This document shows, piece after piece, positions 24,190-34,996 of a stretch of DNA of 64,000 nt. This DNA is from Pseudoneurospora amorphoporcata. Lineage: Eukaryota > Ascomycota > Sordariomycetes > Sordariales > Sordariaceae. Within the stretch, counting starts at the first letter, position 1. The number at the start of each line of letters is the position of its first letter. The stretch covers positions 52,177-116,176 of the forward strand of contig MU859173.1 in the NCBI GenBank assembly GCA_033297205.1, given 5' to 3'. The notes under the pieces were generated by a model, which ran no database searches, was not told the origin of the DNA, and saw nothing but the letters and a program-made list of their open reading frames with translations. The position numbers were made by a program, and so were the translations under genes.

Positions 24190-27100
24190 ATGAGTTCCTT
24201 CAAGTTCGTGACGTCCTCTTTGGACGTCATTGCCGCCAATGCCGGCAAGAATAAGGAGCTGGCCGAATTGGCGCAAAAGGCCCAGGAGGCCATCAAGACG
24301 AACGATCAACAGCTCCCCGACCCCGAGGTCATCTTTATCCCCCTACGGCTAGCCACCAAGTCCGGCACCATCCCCCTAACCACCACCGCTCTTGACTGCA
24401 TCGGCAAGCTCATCTCCTCTACCTACTTCTCCGTCCCTTCCGGCCGGTCCGCGGCGGCGGCGACCGAGGATGGCCAACCACAGCAGCAGCAATACCCACC
24501 TCTAATCGAACGGGCCATCGACACCATCTGCGACTGTTTCCAAGGAGAGGCCACCTTGGTCGAGATCCAGCTGCAGATTGTCAAGTCCCTCTTGGCCGCC
24601 GTCCTCAATGACAAGATTGTCGTCCACGGTGCCGGTCTGCTCAAGGCCGTCCGCCAAGTCTACAACATCTTTCTCCTTTCCAGGAGTACGGCAAACCAGC
24701 AGGTCGCCCAGGGCACCCTCACACAAATGGTCGGAACCGTGTTCGAGAGAGTCAGCACACGTCTGCACATGAGGGAGGCCCGCGCCAACCTAAGCAAGCT
24801 GAAGCCCAGCCAGAGCAGCTTCAACGTCAACGGGTCATCCGACGGCCAGAATTCCACACAAGAGGAGGGCAATGGCGATCAAGACGACAACACGCACGAA
24901 GACGACAACACGCACGAAAACGCGACAGAGTCACAACCGCAACATGGGGACGGCAACAACAAAGGCCCCAAACTGACCCTCAAGGACCTCGAGCACCGCA
25001 AGAGCTTCGACGACTCCAACCTGGGAGATGGCCCCACCATGGTCACCCGGCTACAGCCCAACAGGAAGCCTGCGAGGTCCGTGTCGGAACAGAGCGTACC
25101 CGAGAGCTCTCAGGAGGACAGCAGCTCCGAGTCGCTAGACGCCGAGGACGAAGTGTACATCCGCGACGCCTACCTCGTCTTCCGCTCCTTCTGCAACCTC
25201 TCGACCAAGATCTTGCCGCCCGACCAGCTCTACGACCTCCGCGGCCAGCCCATGCGGTCCAAGCTCATCTCCCTCCACCTGATCCATACCCTTCTCAACA
25301 ACAACATTTCTGTTTTCACTTCGCCCTACTGTACCATCACCAACACCAAGAACAACGAGCCCACCAGCTTTTTGCAGGCCACAAAGTACTACCTGTGTTT
25401 GAGTATCACACGGAATGGGGCTAGCTCGGTCGATAGAGTATTTAATATTTGCTGTGAGATCTTTTGGCTTATGCTCAAGTACATGAGAGCTCCCTTCAAG
25501 GTTCGTCATGTGCTGTTCCCTACAAAAGCACCAGATGTGCTAACATGCCTACAGAAAGAGATTGAGGTCTTCTTGAACGAAATCTACCTAGCCCTTTTGG
25601 CAAGGAGGTCCGCCCCCTTGTCCCAGAAGCTCGCCTTTGTCGGGATCCTCAAGCGTCTATGCGAGGACCCCCGTGCACTGGTCGAGTTCTACCTTAATTA
25701 CGATTGCGACAGGAATGTCGACAACCTCTTCCAGAGGATTGTCGAGGATTTGTCCAAGTTTGCGACGTCTTCTACCACCGTCACGGCACTACAGGAGCAG
25801 CAGTACGAGGAAAACCACTCCAAGTACGGGTCCGCCAGTGAGTGGCAGATGCGCAATGTTTTGCCGCCACCCCTTACCGTTGCCCTGATTGCCCAGACTA
25901 TCGACACCGATGGCGAAATTCCCAAGGACTACGTTTTGAAGAGGCAAGCCCTGGACTCGCTCGTTGAGACGCTTAGGTCGCTTCTCAACTGGTCCCATCC
26001 AGGACGCCCAGAGGTCATCACCACGGGAACCGGCATCTCCGAGAGGCGGCCGTCGAGCGATGAGATTCGGGAGTCTATGGATCCTTCGGTCATGGGCGAG
26101 TCCCTATCCCGCTTTGACACTCCGACGATGCCATCGACACCGCTGCTTGACGATGACCCCGATCAGCTGGAAAAGGAAAAGCAAAGGAAGACGGCTCTTG
26201 GTAACGCTATCCGCGTCTTCAACTACAAGCCCAAGAACGGCATCAAGCTGTTGTTGAAGGAAGGCTTCATCTCGGAAGATACACCCGAGGCCATTGCCAA
26301 GTTCCTCATCAGTGAAGACAGGCTGGACAAGGCCCAGATTGGCGAGTATCTCGGTGAAGGTGATCAGAAGAACATCGACATCATGCACGCCTTTGTCGAT
26401 ACCATGGACTTTACCAAGAAGCGTTTTGTGGATGCCCTTCGCCAGTTCCTTCAGGCGTTCCGTCTGCCCGGTGAGGCCCAAAAGATCGATCGCTTCATGC
26501 TCAAGTTCGCCAACAGATACATGTTGGGTAATCCCAAGGCATTTGCCAATGCCGACACACCCTACGTGCTTGCGTACTCGGTCATCATGTTGAACACGGA
26601 TCTTCACAGCAGCAAGATTGTCAAGCGCATGACCAAGGAGGATTTCATCAAGAATAACCGTGGTATCAATGATAACGCCAACCTTCCGGATGAGTATCTT
26701 ATCAGCATCTATGATGACATTCAGAATAATGAAATCGTTCTCAAGAGTGAGCGTGAGGCGGCGGCGGCGGCGGGAACTCTTCCGGCACAGTCCAGCGGTT
26801 TGGCTGCTGGCCTTGGCCACGCCTTCTCTAACGTTGGTCGCGACTTGCAGAGGGAGGCGTATGCTCAGCAATCCGAGGAAATCGCCCTTCGGTCAGAGCA
26901 GCTCTTTAAGGACTTGTACCGCAGTCAACGGAAGAATGCTCAGAAGATGGGTGGCATCAAGTTCATCCCTGCTACTTCGTTCAAGCATGTATCGCCCATG
27001 TTCGATGTGACGTGGATGTCCTTCTTCTCTGCCTTGTCGAGCCAGATGCAAAAGACACATAACCTGGATGTGAACAAGCTGTGCCTGGAGGGCATGAAGC

Positions 27101-30100
27101 TCGCGACCAAGATCGCCTGCTTCTTTGACCTCAGCACTCCCAGGGAGGCATTCATCTCGGCACTCAAGAACACGGCCAATCTCAACAACCCTCAGGAGAT
27201 CCAGGCTAAGAACGTCGAGGCGCTCAAGGTGATTCTTGAGCTCGGGCAGACCGAAGGCAACCTTCTCAAGGAGTCCTGGAAGGATGTCCTTCTGTGCATC
27301 AGCCAGCTTGATCGTCTACAGCTCATCTCCGGTGGTGTCGACGAGAGCGCCGTCCCCGACGTGTCCAAGGCTCGTTTCGTTCCTCCGCCAAGGACGGATT
27401 CCACCGATTCCCGCAAGTCCATGGCCGCCAAGCGACACCGCCCACGATCCAATACCGGTCCTCAGGGCGTCTCCATGGAGATTGCCCTCGAGAGCAGGTC
27501 CGACGAAGTCATCAAGAGTGTCGACCGCATTTTCACCAGCACGGCCCACCTCAGCGGCGAGGCCATCGTGCACTTTGCCCGTGCCTTGACCGAAGTCAGT
27601 TGGGATGAGATCAAGGTGTCGGGGTCGAACGACTCGCCGCGCACCTACAGTCTGCAAAAGATTGTCGAGATTTCTTACTACAACATGACGCGTGTGAGGT
27701 TCGAGTGGACCAACATTTGGGATGTGCTGGGTGAACACTTCAACCGCGTTGGCTGCCACGTCAATGCCGCCATTGTGTTCTTTGCTCTCGACTCCCTTCG
27801 TCAGCTGTCCATGCGCTTCATGGAGATTGAGGAGTTGGCGGGCTTCAAGTTCCAGAAGGATTTCTTGAAGCCGTTTGAGCACGTCATGTCCAACTCGAAC
27901 AACATCACGGTCAAGGACATGATCTTGAGGTGTCTGATCCAGATGATCCAGGCCAAGGGTGACAAGATCCGTTCTGGGTGGAGGACCATGTTTGGTGTCT
28001 TTACCGTCGCCGCCAAGGATCAGTACGAGAGCATCGTCAACCTGGCTTACGAGAACGTGCTGCATGTGTACAAGACACGCTTCGGCGTGGTCATTACCCA
28101 GGGCGCGTTTACCGATTTGATCGTCTGCTTGACCGAGTTTTCCAAGAACATGAAATTCCAGAAGAAGAGTCTCCAGGCGATGGAGACGCTCAAGAGCATT
28201 ATTCCCAAGATGCTCAAGACTCCCGAGTGCCCGTTGTCGCAAAAGCAGAGCTCGGACGCGAATGCTGCCGAGATGGCTCTCAACTCGGCTACCCAGCCAG
28301 CTGGCCAGCAAACGGGCACGTCGGTCGAGGAGGGCTTCTGGTTCCCGGTTTTGTTTGCCTTCCATGACGTTCTCATGACTGGCGAGGATCTGGAAGTGCG
28401 GTCGAATGCCCTCAACTACTTCTTTGATGCCCTTCTCAAGTACGGAGCTACGTTCCCGCTTGGGTTCTGGGACATCTTGTGGAGGCAGCAACTGTACCCC
28501 ATCTTCATGGTTCTGCGGTCGAAGCCGGAGATGTCCAACGCCCTTAGCCACGAGGAGTTGTCGGTTTGGTTGTCTACTACCATGATCCAAGCTCTGCGTA
28601 ACATGATCACCCTGTTCACGCACTACTTCAACCCGCTGGAGTGCATGCTCGACCGGTTCCTTGAACTTTTGGCGCTCTGCATCTTGCAAGAGAACGACAC
28701 CATCGCTCGCATCGGCAGCAACTGTCTGCAGACGTTGATCCTCCAAAATGTGGAAAAATTCACCCACGAACACTGGCAAAAGATTGTGGACACCTTCTGC
28801 GAATTATTCGACAAGACTACCGCCCACCAGCTCTTTAAAGCGGCCACCATCTCCACTCCTTCATTGGCATCAACCGGCCTCGACTACACCGGCCAACCCA
28901 GCCCCTCGGCAGACCACGCCAACGCCGACGCCCGCTCCCTCAAGATCAACGGCGACAACGACGCCGCCTCCGAAACCTCCTCCATCCACCATCAAACCAC
29001 CCTCACCAACGGCGGCAGCACCGAAGTCGAAGACTCCCACTCCTCGGTGCACAACCGCCTCACAGCCTCGACAGCCTTATCCTCGCACCCACCCAACACC
29101 CCAGGTCTGGAAGAATTCAAACCGTCCAACCCCCTCCAACAACAACCCGTCGTCGTGACGGCCGCCCGCCGCCGGTTTTTCAACAGGATCATCTCCCGCT
29201 GCGTCCTGCAGCTCCTCATGATCGAGACAGTCCAGGAATTATTCTCCAACGACTCGGTCTACAGCCACATCCCGTCGCCTTTGCTCCTCAAGCTCATGTC
29301 CCTTTTGAAGCGGTCCTACCTCTTCGCCAAGCGCTTCAACGCGGATAAAGACCTGCGCATGCGCCTGTGGAGGGAGGGGTTCATGAAACAGCCGCCCAAC
29401 CTGCTCAAGCAAGAATCCGGCAGCGCGGCCGTCTACGTGAGTATCTTGTTTAGGATGTTTGCCGACACCAGCCCCGAACGGGTCGCGTCCAAGCAGGACG
29501 TCGAGCGCGCCTTGGTACCGCTGTGTTTGGATATCCTGAGGGTGTATGTGGGGCTGGAAGAGGAGAGTCAGCATAGGAACATCCAGGCTTGGAGACCGGT
29601 GGTTGTGGAGGTGCTTAATGGGTTTGCTGGGGGTGTTGGCATTAGCAGCAGCACGGGTCCTGAAAAGGGAGGAGGAGAGGTGAAAGAAGGCAGGGGATTC
29701 AGCGAGGAAGATTTCAGGAAACATTTAAAGGAGATGTATCCTGTTGTTATTGCGCTCCTGGGCAAAGAGCTGGGACAGGGCGAGAGGGAACTTCGACAGG
29801 CTTTGTTGGAGGTTTTGAGGAGGGTGGGCGAGGTGGGGTTGGGGATTGAGGGATTGGTTTTTAGTAGTGGTGGACATGTCGCTACTACTCGTACTACAAG
29901 GCAAGAAGAGCGATTGAGCGTTAATGGCGGCGGTGGCGGTGGGGGGATGGGGATGATGTATGGACAGGGCCAGGGCCATGATAGGAGCGAGAGTGTTATA
30001 AGCACCATGACGTTTGAGACTACTAGCTATACGGCGGGGGAGAGGGAGAGCCAAAGGGAGGTGGAGGTGGAGGTGGAGGCGGAGGTGGAGGCGGAGGTGG

Positions 30101-30126
30101 AGGCGGAGGAGGATATGGCTAGGTAG
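24190..30126 (+). CDS. sec7: SEC7, trans-Golgi Arf guanine-nucleotide exchange factor (1960 aa after splicing)
   Basis: A near-continuous frame interrupted by one 54-nt in-frame intron (25501-25554). The protein activates Arf GTPases at the trans-Golgi to drive vesicle formation. The N-terminal DCB-like helical region (about 1-190) is followed by an acidic/polar linker (about 215-315) and the HUS region. The catalytic Sec7 domain is at about residues 642-834 and has the motif FRLPGEAQKIDRF, whose Glu744 is the catalytic glutamate finger, plus MLNTDLHSS. Long HDS repeats follow (for example FAFHDVLMTGEDLEVRSNAL). The length is close to yeast Sec7 (2009 aa). The C-terminus ends in a GGAGGTGGAGGCGGA minisatellite coding for VEVEVEAEVEAE. 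The start ATG has context CCAACCATGAG. It lies head-to-head with PDH E2 and tail-to-tail with the Hsm3-like gene. Confidence 0.96.
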   Translation: MSSFKFVTSSLDVIAANAGKNKELAELAQKAQEAIKTNDQQLPDPEVIFIPLRLATKSGTIPLTTTALDCIGKLISSTYFSVPSGRSAAAATEDGQPQQQQYPPLIERAIDTICDCFQGEATLVEIQLQIVKSLLAAVLNDKIVVHGAGLLKAVRQVYNIFLLSRSTANQQVAQGTLTQMVGTVFERVSTRLHMREARANLSKLKPSQSSFNVNGSSDGQNSTQEEGNGDQDDNTHEDDNTHENATESQPQHGDGNNKGPKLTLKDLEHRKSFDDSNLGDGPTMVTRLQPNRKPARSVSEQSVPESSQEDSSSESLDAEDEVYIRDAYLVFRSFCNLSTKILPPDQLYDLRGQPMRSKLISLHLIHTLLNNNISVFTSPYCTITNTKNNEPTSFLQATKYYLCLSITRNGASSVDRVFNICCEIFWLMLKYMRAPFKVRHVLFPTKAPDVLTCLQKEIEVFLNEIYLALLARRSAPLSQKLAFVGILKRLCEDPRALVEFYLNYDCDRNVDNLFQRIVEDLSKFATSSTTVTALQEQQYEENHSKYGSASEWQMRNVLPPPLTVALIAQTIDTDGEIPKDYVLKRQALDSLVETLRSLLNWSHPGRPEVITTGTGISERRPSSDEIRESMDPSVMGESLSRFDTPTMPSTPLLDDDPDQLEKEKQRKTALGNAIRVFNYKPKNGIKLLLKEGFISEDTPEAIAKFLISEDRLDKAQIGEYLGEGDQKNIDIMHAFVDTMDFTKKRFVDALRQFLQAFRLPGEAQKIDRFMLKFANRYMLGNPKAFANADTPYVLAYSVIMLNTDLHSSKIVKRMTKEDFIKNNRGINDNANLPDEYLISIYDDIQNNEIVLKSEREAAAAAGTLPAQSSGLAAGLGHAFSNVGRDLQREAYAQQSEEIALRSEQLFKDLYRSQRKNAQKMGGIKFIPATSFKHVSPMFDVTWMSFFSALSSQMQKTHNLDVNKLCLEGMKLATKIACFFDLSTPREAFISALKNTANLNNPQEIQAKNVEALKVILELGQTEGNLLKESWKDVLLCISQLDRLQLISGGVDESAVPDVSKARFVPPPRTDSTDSRKSMAAKRHRPRSNTGPQGVSMEIALESRSDEVIKSVDRIFTSTAHLSGEAIVHFARALTEVSWDEIKVSGSNDSPRTYSLQKIVEISYYNMTRVRFEWTNIWDVLGEHFNRVGCHVNAAIVFFALDSLRQLSMRFMEIEELAGFKFQKDFLKPFEHVMSNSNNITVKDMILRCLIQMIQAKGDKIRSGWRTMFGVFTVAAKDQYESIVNLAYENVLHVYKTRFGVVITQGAFTDLIVCLTEFSKNMKFQKKSLQAMETLKSIIPKMLKTPECPLSQKQSSDANAAEMALNSATQPAGQQTGTSVEEGFWFPVLFAFHDVLMTGEDLEVRSNALNYFFDALLKYGATFPLGFWDILWRQQLYPIFMVLRSKPEMSNALSHEELSVWLSTTMIQALRNMITLFTHYFNPLECMLDRFLELLALCILQENDTIARIGSNCLQTLILQNVEKFTHEHWQKIVDTFCELFDKTTAHQLFKAATISTPSLASTGLDYTGQPSPSADHANADARSLKINGDNDAASETSSIHHQTTLTNGGSTEVEDSHSSVHNRLTASTALSSHPPNTPGLEEFKPSNPLQQQPVVVTAARRRFFNRIISRCVLQLLMIETVQELFSNDSVYSHIPSPLLLKLMSLLKRSYLFAKRFNADKDLRMRLWREGFMKQPPNLLKQESGSAAVYVSILFRMFADTSPERVASKQDVERALVPLCLDILRVYVGLEEESQHRNIQAWRPVVVEVLNGFAGGVGISSSTGPEKGGGEVKEGRGFSEEDFRKHLKEMYPVVIALLGKELGQGERELRQALLEVLRRVGEVGLGIEGLVFSSGGHVATTRTTRQEERLSVNGGGGGGGMGMMYGQGQGHDRSESVISTMTFETTSYTAGERESQREVEVEVEAEVEAEVEAEEDMAR
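25501..25554 (+). other. Stop-free 54-nt intron in SEC7
   Basis: GTTCGT donor, perfect TGCTAAC branch site and CTACAG acceptor. It is 54 nt (3n) without an in-frame stop. Removing it joins YMRAPFK to KEIEVFLNEI, which restores the continuous HUS-region helix; keeping it inserts 18 residues rich in Pro and Cys. Confidence 0.85.
30058..30117 (+). repeat. Coding minisatellite at the SEC7 3' end
   Basis: GAGGTGGAGGTG/GAGGCGGAG units code for alternating Val/Ala and Glu up to six codons before the stop. It is likely length-polymorphic because units are multiples of three. Confidence 0.8.
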
Positions 30127-30955
30127 GTAGGTACCTAACCTAGATGGAAAGAAAGAAAGATACCTAAGAAAGATAAGAAAGATACCATGTGTGTGTGAGC
30201 AGGGTTGAGGTAGGGAGGGTACACCCAGGTAATAAATGGGACGGACGGACGGGTTCGTTAGAGACGGGAGGCGTGGATGGATATATATACATATATATAT
30301 ATATATCCCCGTGATGGCCAGCCAGCCAGCTAAGAGGCTAGGAAATAACAGCTAGCCAGCCAGCCAGCTGCTGCTGAGAGGTAGTTCAGTTCAGTTCAGT
30401 TCTTTTGGCGCTAAAAACAAGAGCCAGTATAAGTATAGGTCTTTGTACACGGACCTTTTGTTACACCATTCACCATGTAGGTCTGGTTCTGGCATAGGAA
30501 CTAAGGAAGGGTGGGTGGGTGGGTGGATTATCTTTCAATCAATTAATCGGATTTACATGTTTGATGACCTATGTACCTGTTGTACAATGTAGTGATCTTG
30601 TGTAAGGTAGGTTTGTTCCGACTCGTATGGTGGTGGTGCTCTAGAATACAATACGTGCATTATCGACCGACTTCAACGGGACGTTTTTTCAATATTACGG
30701 TGAGTAGACTACTTAGTAGACCACCATCCCGTTCCATCCATCGTCTTCTGTCTTCATCAGGGCCCTCTAACGCAGTGTTTACATTCCATGGTCAACAATA
30801 AACCGAACGAACACCAAACAATGCTTCCTTCCTTTCCCGTTTTTTGTTTGTTAAGCATTACTCAGCCCTCCAAATGTACCTAGGTAGCCAGCCTTTCCAC
30901 ATATCTAGGTACCTACCTCTCTTTCACCGCCTCCCTAACTTTCCTCCCTACCTCC
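30127..30955. other. Convergent intergenic region
   Basis: This is the shared 3' flank of SEC7 and the Hsm3-like gene. It contains an (AT)n run (about 30280-30307), CCAGCCAGC and GGGTGGGTGG repeats. No gene seen. Confidence 0.5.
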
Positions 30956-32524
30956 CTACCTCATCACCACCTCCCTCCTCTCCTCCATGTCCCCTACAAC
31001 AACCGGCATCACCTCGGCTAACCACCCCCTCAACCCCTCCCTCTCCTCGTCCACCGCCCGATCAGGTAAACTCTCCAGACTCTCCCTCAGCAACTTATCA
31101 TTGTTGTTATCATCACCATCAGCCAACAACGCCTCGCGCAAAATCTCCTTGACGACGGCCACTTTGTACTCGGAATGGGGGGTGACGCGCATCAGCCCGA
31201 CAAAGGCCTCCAAGAAGTCGATTAGCGATAGGTGCATGAGCATGTCGTTGCGGTCGACCATGCGGAGGGCGGCGAAGTGGAGGAGGCCTTGGCCGGGTTT
31301 GGGAGGGGCGGGGAGGGGGAAGGATAAGGGGGTGGGTTCTTCCGAGTCAGAGATGCCGTTCATTATTAGGATGTCGTCGCCGTTTTGGTTTGGGCGGTTG
31401 GAGGAGGTGCCGTTGGGTTGGGGTGTGCTGTGCCCGTTGTTCGTGGTGCCATTTGTGGGAGCAGCGATTGCGTAGTAGCTTGGCGTAGGAGGAGGCGCGG
31501 CAAGGGAGTCGCTCCGAGCAATCTTTTCCAAATCCAACGCCGCCAGTCGTGGTAAGATCCTCAGGATCCTTCCCTGCGCCAGGGTTAACTGTCTTGCTTT
31601 TTGTTTCCTCCTCTCCTCCGCATCCTCGTCATGCCCATCATGCCCATCATGCCCAGCAGTGGTAGAGGTGACGTCCGTATCCTCATGCCGTCCCGCTAGC
31701 AAGTCCAGCAGCAAGCCGTAAACCTCTTCATCGGCAAATACCCTCTTCCACAACTTGCCCTCTCCCTTTTCTTTTCGAAGAACCATATCATGCCATGTTG
31801 GCATACCGGCATCAAGCGCATGTCCCGTCGCTCCTCGCCCTCGCCCTCGTTGAGGTCGTGCCGGTGGTTCCTGCTCGCAGTCGACATCCAACAAATCGCC
31901 CATTACCCGCCCGCCTTTTTCTCCGACGCCTACTTCGCTGCTCCCTAGCCATGTCCTGACCAAAGCCTTGACGACTTTTTGCATGTCTGCCAGCTGCGCT
32001 ACCTCGGAAGGAGAGGCAGCGGCCTTGTGTAGTATTGTCATGGCGAGGATGTTGGCTGCGGGAAAGGGCGATTCGAGAGCTTGGATAAGGGATTCGGGAG
32101 GCGCGAGGGAGACGATTTGGCTGAAGGAGAGGGGGCGGAGGAGTTTGGTTGTTAGGGAGGCGGGGGTTGTTGGGTCCGAGGGGGTGGTGTGGAGGATTTG
32201 GACGAGGCGGGGGAGGAGGGTAGTGAGGAGGGGTGGGGTGTTGAAGTCTGTGAGGAAAGAATGTTAGCTTATGAGTTGACGAAGAGCAGATAATAGCGAG
32301 TAGAGGTTGGAAGGGTGAAGCAGGGATGGACTGGGAGAAGAAGCCGGGGAGAGGAGGGAGGACGGCGAGGAAGGGGGAAGGAGGCATCAGGAAGAAATCG
32401 TACCAGTTAGCTGAAGCTCGATATCGTCGAACAGTTTGGCGTTAAGAGGAGTTGAAGGGTCGGCGATTAGAGCGTCCATGTGCGCCGTGAGGTCATCAAG
32501 ACCTGTAATCGGGATGTTGTCCAT
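30956..32524 (-). CDS. Hsm3/S5b (PSMD5)-like 26S proteasome assembly chaperone (470 aa, 2 exons)
   Basis: Exon 1 is 32524-32404 and exon 2 is 32247-30956. The 156-nt intron (GTACGA to CTCACAG) splits an Asp codon in phase 1. The spliced length (470 aa) is near yeast Hsm3 (480 aa). The N-terminus is helical. The segment FSQIVSLAPPESLIQALESP followed by NILAMTILHKA resembles the yeast Hsm3 region FDDVLEVYSAEDLVKALRSE. A later SLIDFLEAFVGLM resembles Hsm3 RLIDFLTIEF. Both points are from memory of the yeast sequence. Yeast Hsm3 is an ARM/HEAT-like chaperone that binds Rpt1 during base assembly and was first found through mismatch-repair phenotypes. A polar, repetitive GHDGHDGHDED loop and a Pro/Asn-rich linker interrupt the repeats. 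The gene is divergent from RPC31. Confidence 0.65.
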
Positions 32525-33184
32525 CGTGTCTGTCTGTGCAGTTCTGTCGTGTTGCTCGTTGATTACTCGTCACGTGGGCTGGGGTAGCTCGAACTTGGGT
32601 CGTCGATAGGTATGTCTCGGGTTTCCATGTAGAAGTTGGCGGCGGCGAGGGTGGTGATGATGGCAAACAGGAACAGTTCCTTGACAGTGGACAGTGGAAG
32701 AAGAGGGGGGCAGTTCAGTGATCTGCAGCAGGCGGCGTTGGGGAAAGCTGCCAGTGGCTTGAGTGGATACCGCGGGACGGTGGGGTAAGACGCCAAGACT
32801 CGAGCTTCTTCCCTGATCAGGTTTAGCGTGACGTTATGCACGCTAACAAACCCCCTGCTCCCGCTGGAGGGCGTGTGGGGCATGGACGCCTGGCCTGTAA
32901 AAAAGTGACTCCAGGTTATCGATTTGGGAATTTTGGACTTTTGGTCACTTATTGGAGGAGACATTCATTCCTCTTCTCTTCGGCATTTGACTCTCAGCCA
33001 CATTATAAGCACCATCACCATTCACCATTTCTACGACAGCCCCAATTCGACGATAATATTCTACCGAACAAACAATCCAATCCAATTCCCGCGACCGAGT
33101 CGATCGAATTGCACCCACGACACCAACACCAACACCAACACCGGTTAACCATACATCCAAACCCACAACAACCACACCACCACC
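32525..33184. promoter_or_regulatory. Bidirectional promoter region, Hsm3-like gene / RPC31
   Basis: This 660-bp divergent spacer has a 5' leader rich in ACCACC/ACACCA immediately before the RPC31 start. No internal gene is supported. Confidence 0.5.
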
Positions 33185-34105
33185 ATGTCTGGCCGAGGAG
33201 GACGCGGCGGCCGGGGCGGTCGCGGCGGAGGTGGAGGATTCGGCGGTGGCCGTGGTGGTCGACGCGCCGTAGCCGCCAACTCTGTTCCCTGGCAAATGGA
33301 CCCGACCATCGCCCTCGACGGCAAGCCCTCCGAGTTGTTCCCTCCCTACAACGTGCCCAAGGCACCGCTGCTCACAAAAAAGGACGACCGACAAGTCTCC
33401 TTCTTCCTGTCGTTCCGCGAACAAAACCACGACTCCCCGCTTTACACGCAATCCCGAACGTGGTCCACGACGACGACCGAGCTCAAAACGACCACCACCA
33501 CCACCTCATCCAGCAGTCTCTTTTTTGGGTCAAGCGCCAAGGCGACCATCGACATCTTTGAAGACGGCGTGCCGAGCTACTCGCACAAGTTCCAGCAAAA
33601 GGAGCGCACGCTGCCCGAGCTGGCGTCACGGCCGTTTGCCAAGCAGTTCTTCCCTGCCGAGTTACACGCGACACTTGATGGGGTTGATGGCGGCGGGCCG
33701 GCGGCTTCGTCGAAACGGCGCAAGACTGCTGCTGCCGCCAAGACGATCGCGCTGTCGTCGGCAGAGTACAGATCCGCCGAAGACGTCTTTGGTCCTCCTC
33801 AACCCGGTTCTGGCGAAGGCGAGCCAAATTACCAGCGAGCATTGCAGCTGCTGGCCATGGTGGAGAAGAAGGGCGAAGAGGGCGAGGATGCTGCCGCCGC
33901 GGGGATTCTTACGGACGACGACGACGAGGATGATTGGGTCAAGAATAACGAGGATGAGGATGGGAACCCGGTTGCCGAGGAGGACGACGATTTCGAGGAG
34001 GACTCGGGCGATGATTATAATGCTGAGCAGTACTTTGATGGAAACCAGGATGATGACGACTATGGTGATGAGGGTGGGGATGAAGGCGGGGGGGATTATT
34101 ACTAG
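33185..34105 (+). CDS. rpc31: RNA polymerase III subunit RPC31 (RPC7-type, 306 aa)
   Basis: A single-exon gene with the strong start context CACCATGTC. The first ~28 residues are Arg/Gly repeats (RGGRGG). Then comes the family core (PYNVPKAPLLTKKDDRQVSFFLSFREQ, given here as two parts: PYNVPKAPLLTK and DDRQVSFFLSF). A middle Lys/Arg patch (SSKRRKTAAAAK) and the characteristic very acidic C-terminus (DDDDEDDWVKNN through DDDYGDEGGDE) follow. Rpc31 is part of the Rpc82/34/31 subcomplex that works in Pol III initiation at tRNA and 5S genes. The RG-rich N-terminus is a common fungal elaboration. It shares a divergent promoter with the Hsm3-like gene. Confidence 0.85.
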   Translation: MSGRGGRGGRGGRGGGGGFGGGRGGRRAVAANSVPWQMDPTIALDGKPSELFPPYNVPKAPLLTKKDDRQVSFFLSFREQNHDSPLYTQSRTWSTTTTELKTTTTTTSSSSLFFGSSAKATIDIFEDGVPSYSHKFQQKERTLPELASRPFAKQFFPAELHATLDGVDGGGPAASSKRRKTAAAAKTIALSSAEYRSAEDVFGPPQPGSGEGEPNYQRALQLLAMVEKKGEEGEDAAAAGILTDDDDEDDWVKNNEDEDGNPVAEEDDDFEEDSGDDYNAEQYFDGNQDDDDYGDEGGDEGGGDYY

Positions 34106-34996
34106 TTTTTGTAGTTCTCTGGAAGGGGGGAGAGTACTGTAGGTGGAAGATGAGACGGCGAGCTAGGGCGTGTCTGGACAGACTGGGAGGTTGTACGAGG
34201 TGGTCGGAGAAGATCTTTGATACCGATCTCACTGGGAGAAAGTCTTCTGGTTGGGGCATGTTTGCTTGGTTGTTAGGAGCATGATGATGGCAATTGTTGG
34301 ATGCATCATGGATGTCCATAGAGGGGTCTGCTAGACTCAAAGAATGATACCATTTTTCTATCACCTGGGTACGCTCCATTCTATGAAAATGTCTTGCTGT
34401 GGTTTGGACACGAAGGACAAACTGAACATTGTAGATGACGGCAAGTGATACGTAGATGAAAAAAAGCGATGGATAGCCACAGGTGATAGACACATTCCGG
34501 TTGGTGGTCTGAAGTAAGAAAAGCTTCTGTTGTCACGCCAACATGGACGTCGCTAAGAAAAGGTTGAAAGGGCCCGAGGGCATGACAGTAGTTCCTCGTC
34601 AAATGCATGTCTACTAATGATGATGGGTCCTATGCCGTTTGACCAATCTTGTTATTCTGCATGTAATAACAAGAGGAATTCCATTGTTCACGACCATCAC
34701 GACGGACAAGGCATTACCAAGCGACTGGTCAAAACGCTATAAACTTTGCAAGCACTATTCCATGTCCACCTGCTAGCAAATGGAATCCATACCATGATGC
34801 CTCGGGGGTATTGACACCAGGTCCTTTTTTTGTACAGCAGACGAACACACAACCAACACAATCTCCTTCATCCTTTCCCTCTCTACTCGTCAATGTCAGG
34901 GCTAGACTAGAAACTCCTCCAGCCCCTTACGTAGGGGAATATGTGTGCTTCCAACCCTGACGAGTACCATCCATCATCCATTCCCTCGCCATCAAT
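34106..34996. other. Convergent intergenic region
   Basis: This is the 3' flank shared by RPC31 and NUP49. No coding region is supported. Confidence 0.5.

Noticed and set aside
27316..28779. 487-codon minus-strand open frame inside SEC7
   Set aside because: It is antisense to the conserved SEC7 HDS region; its composition follows the codon bias of the sense strand.
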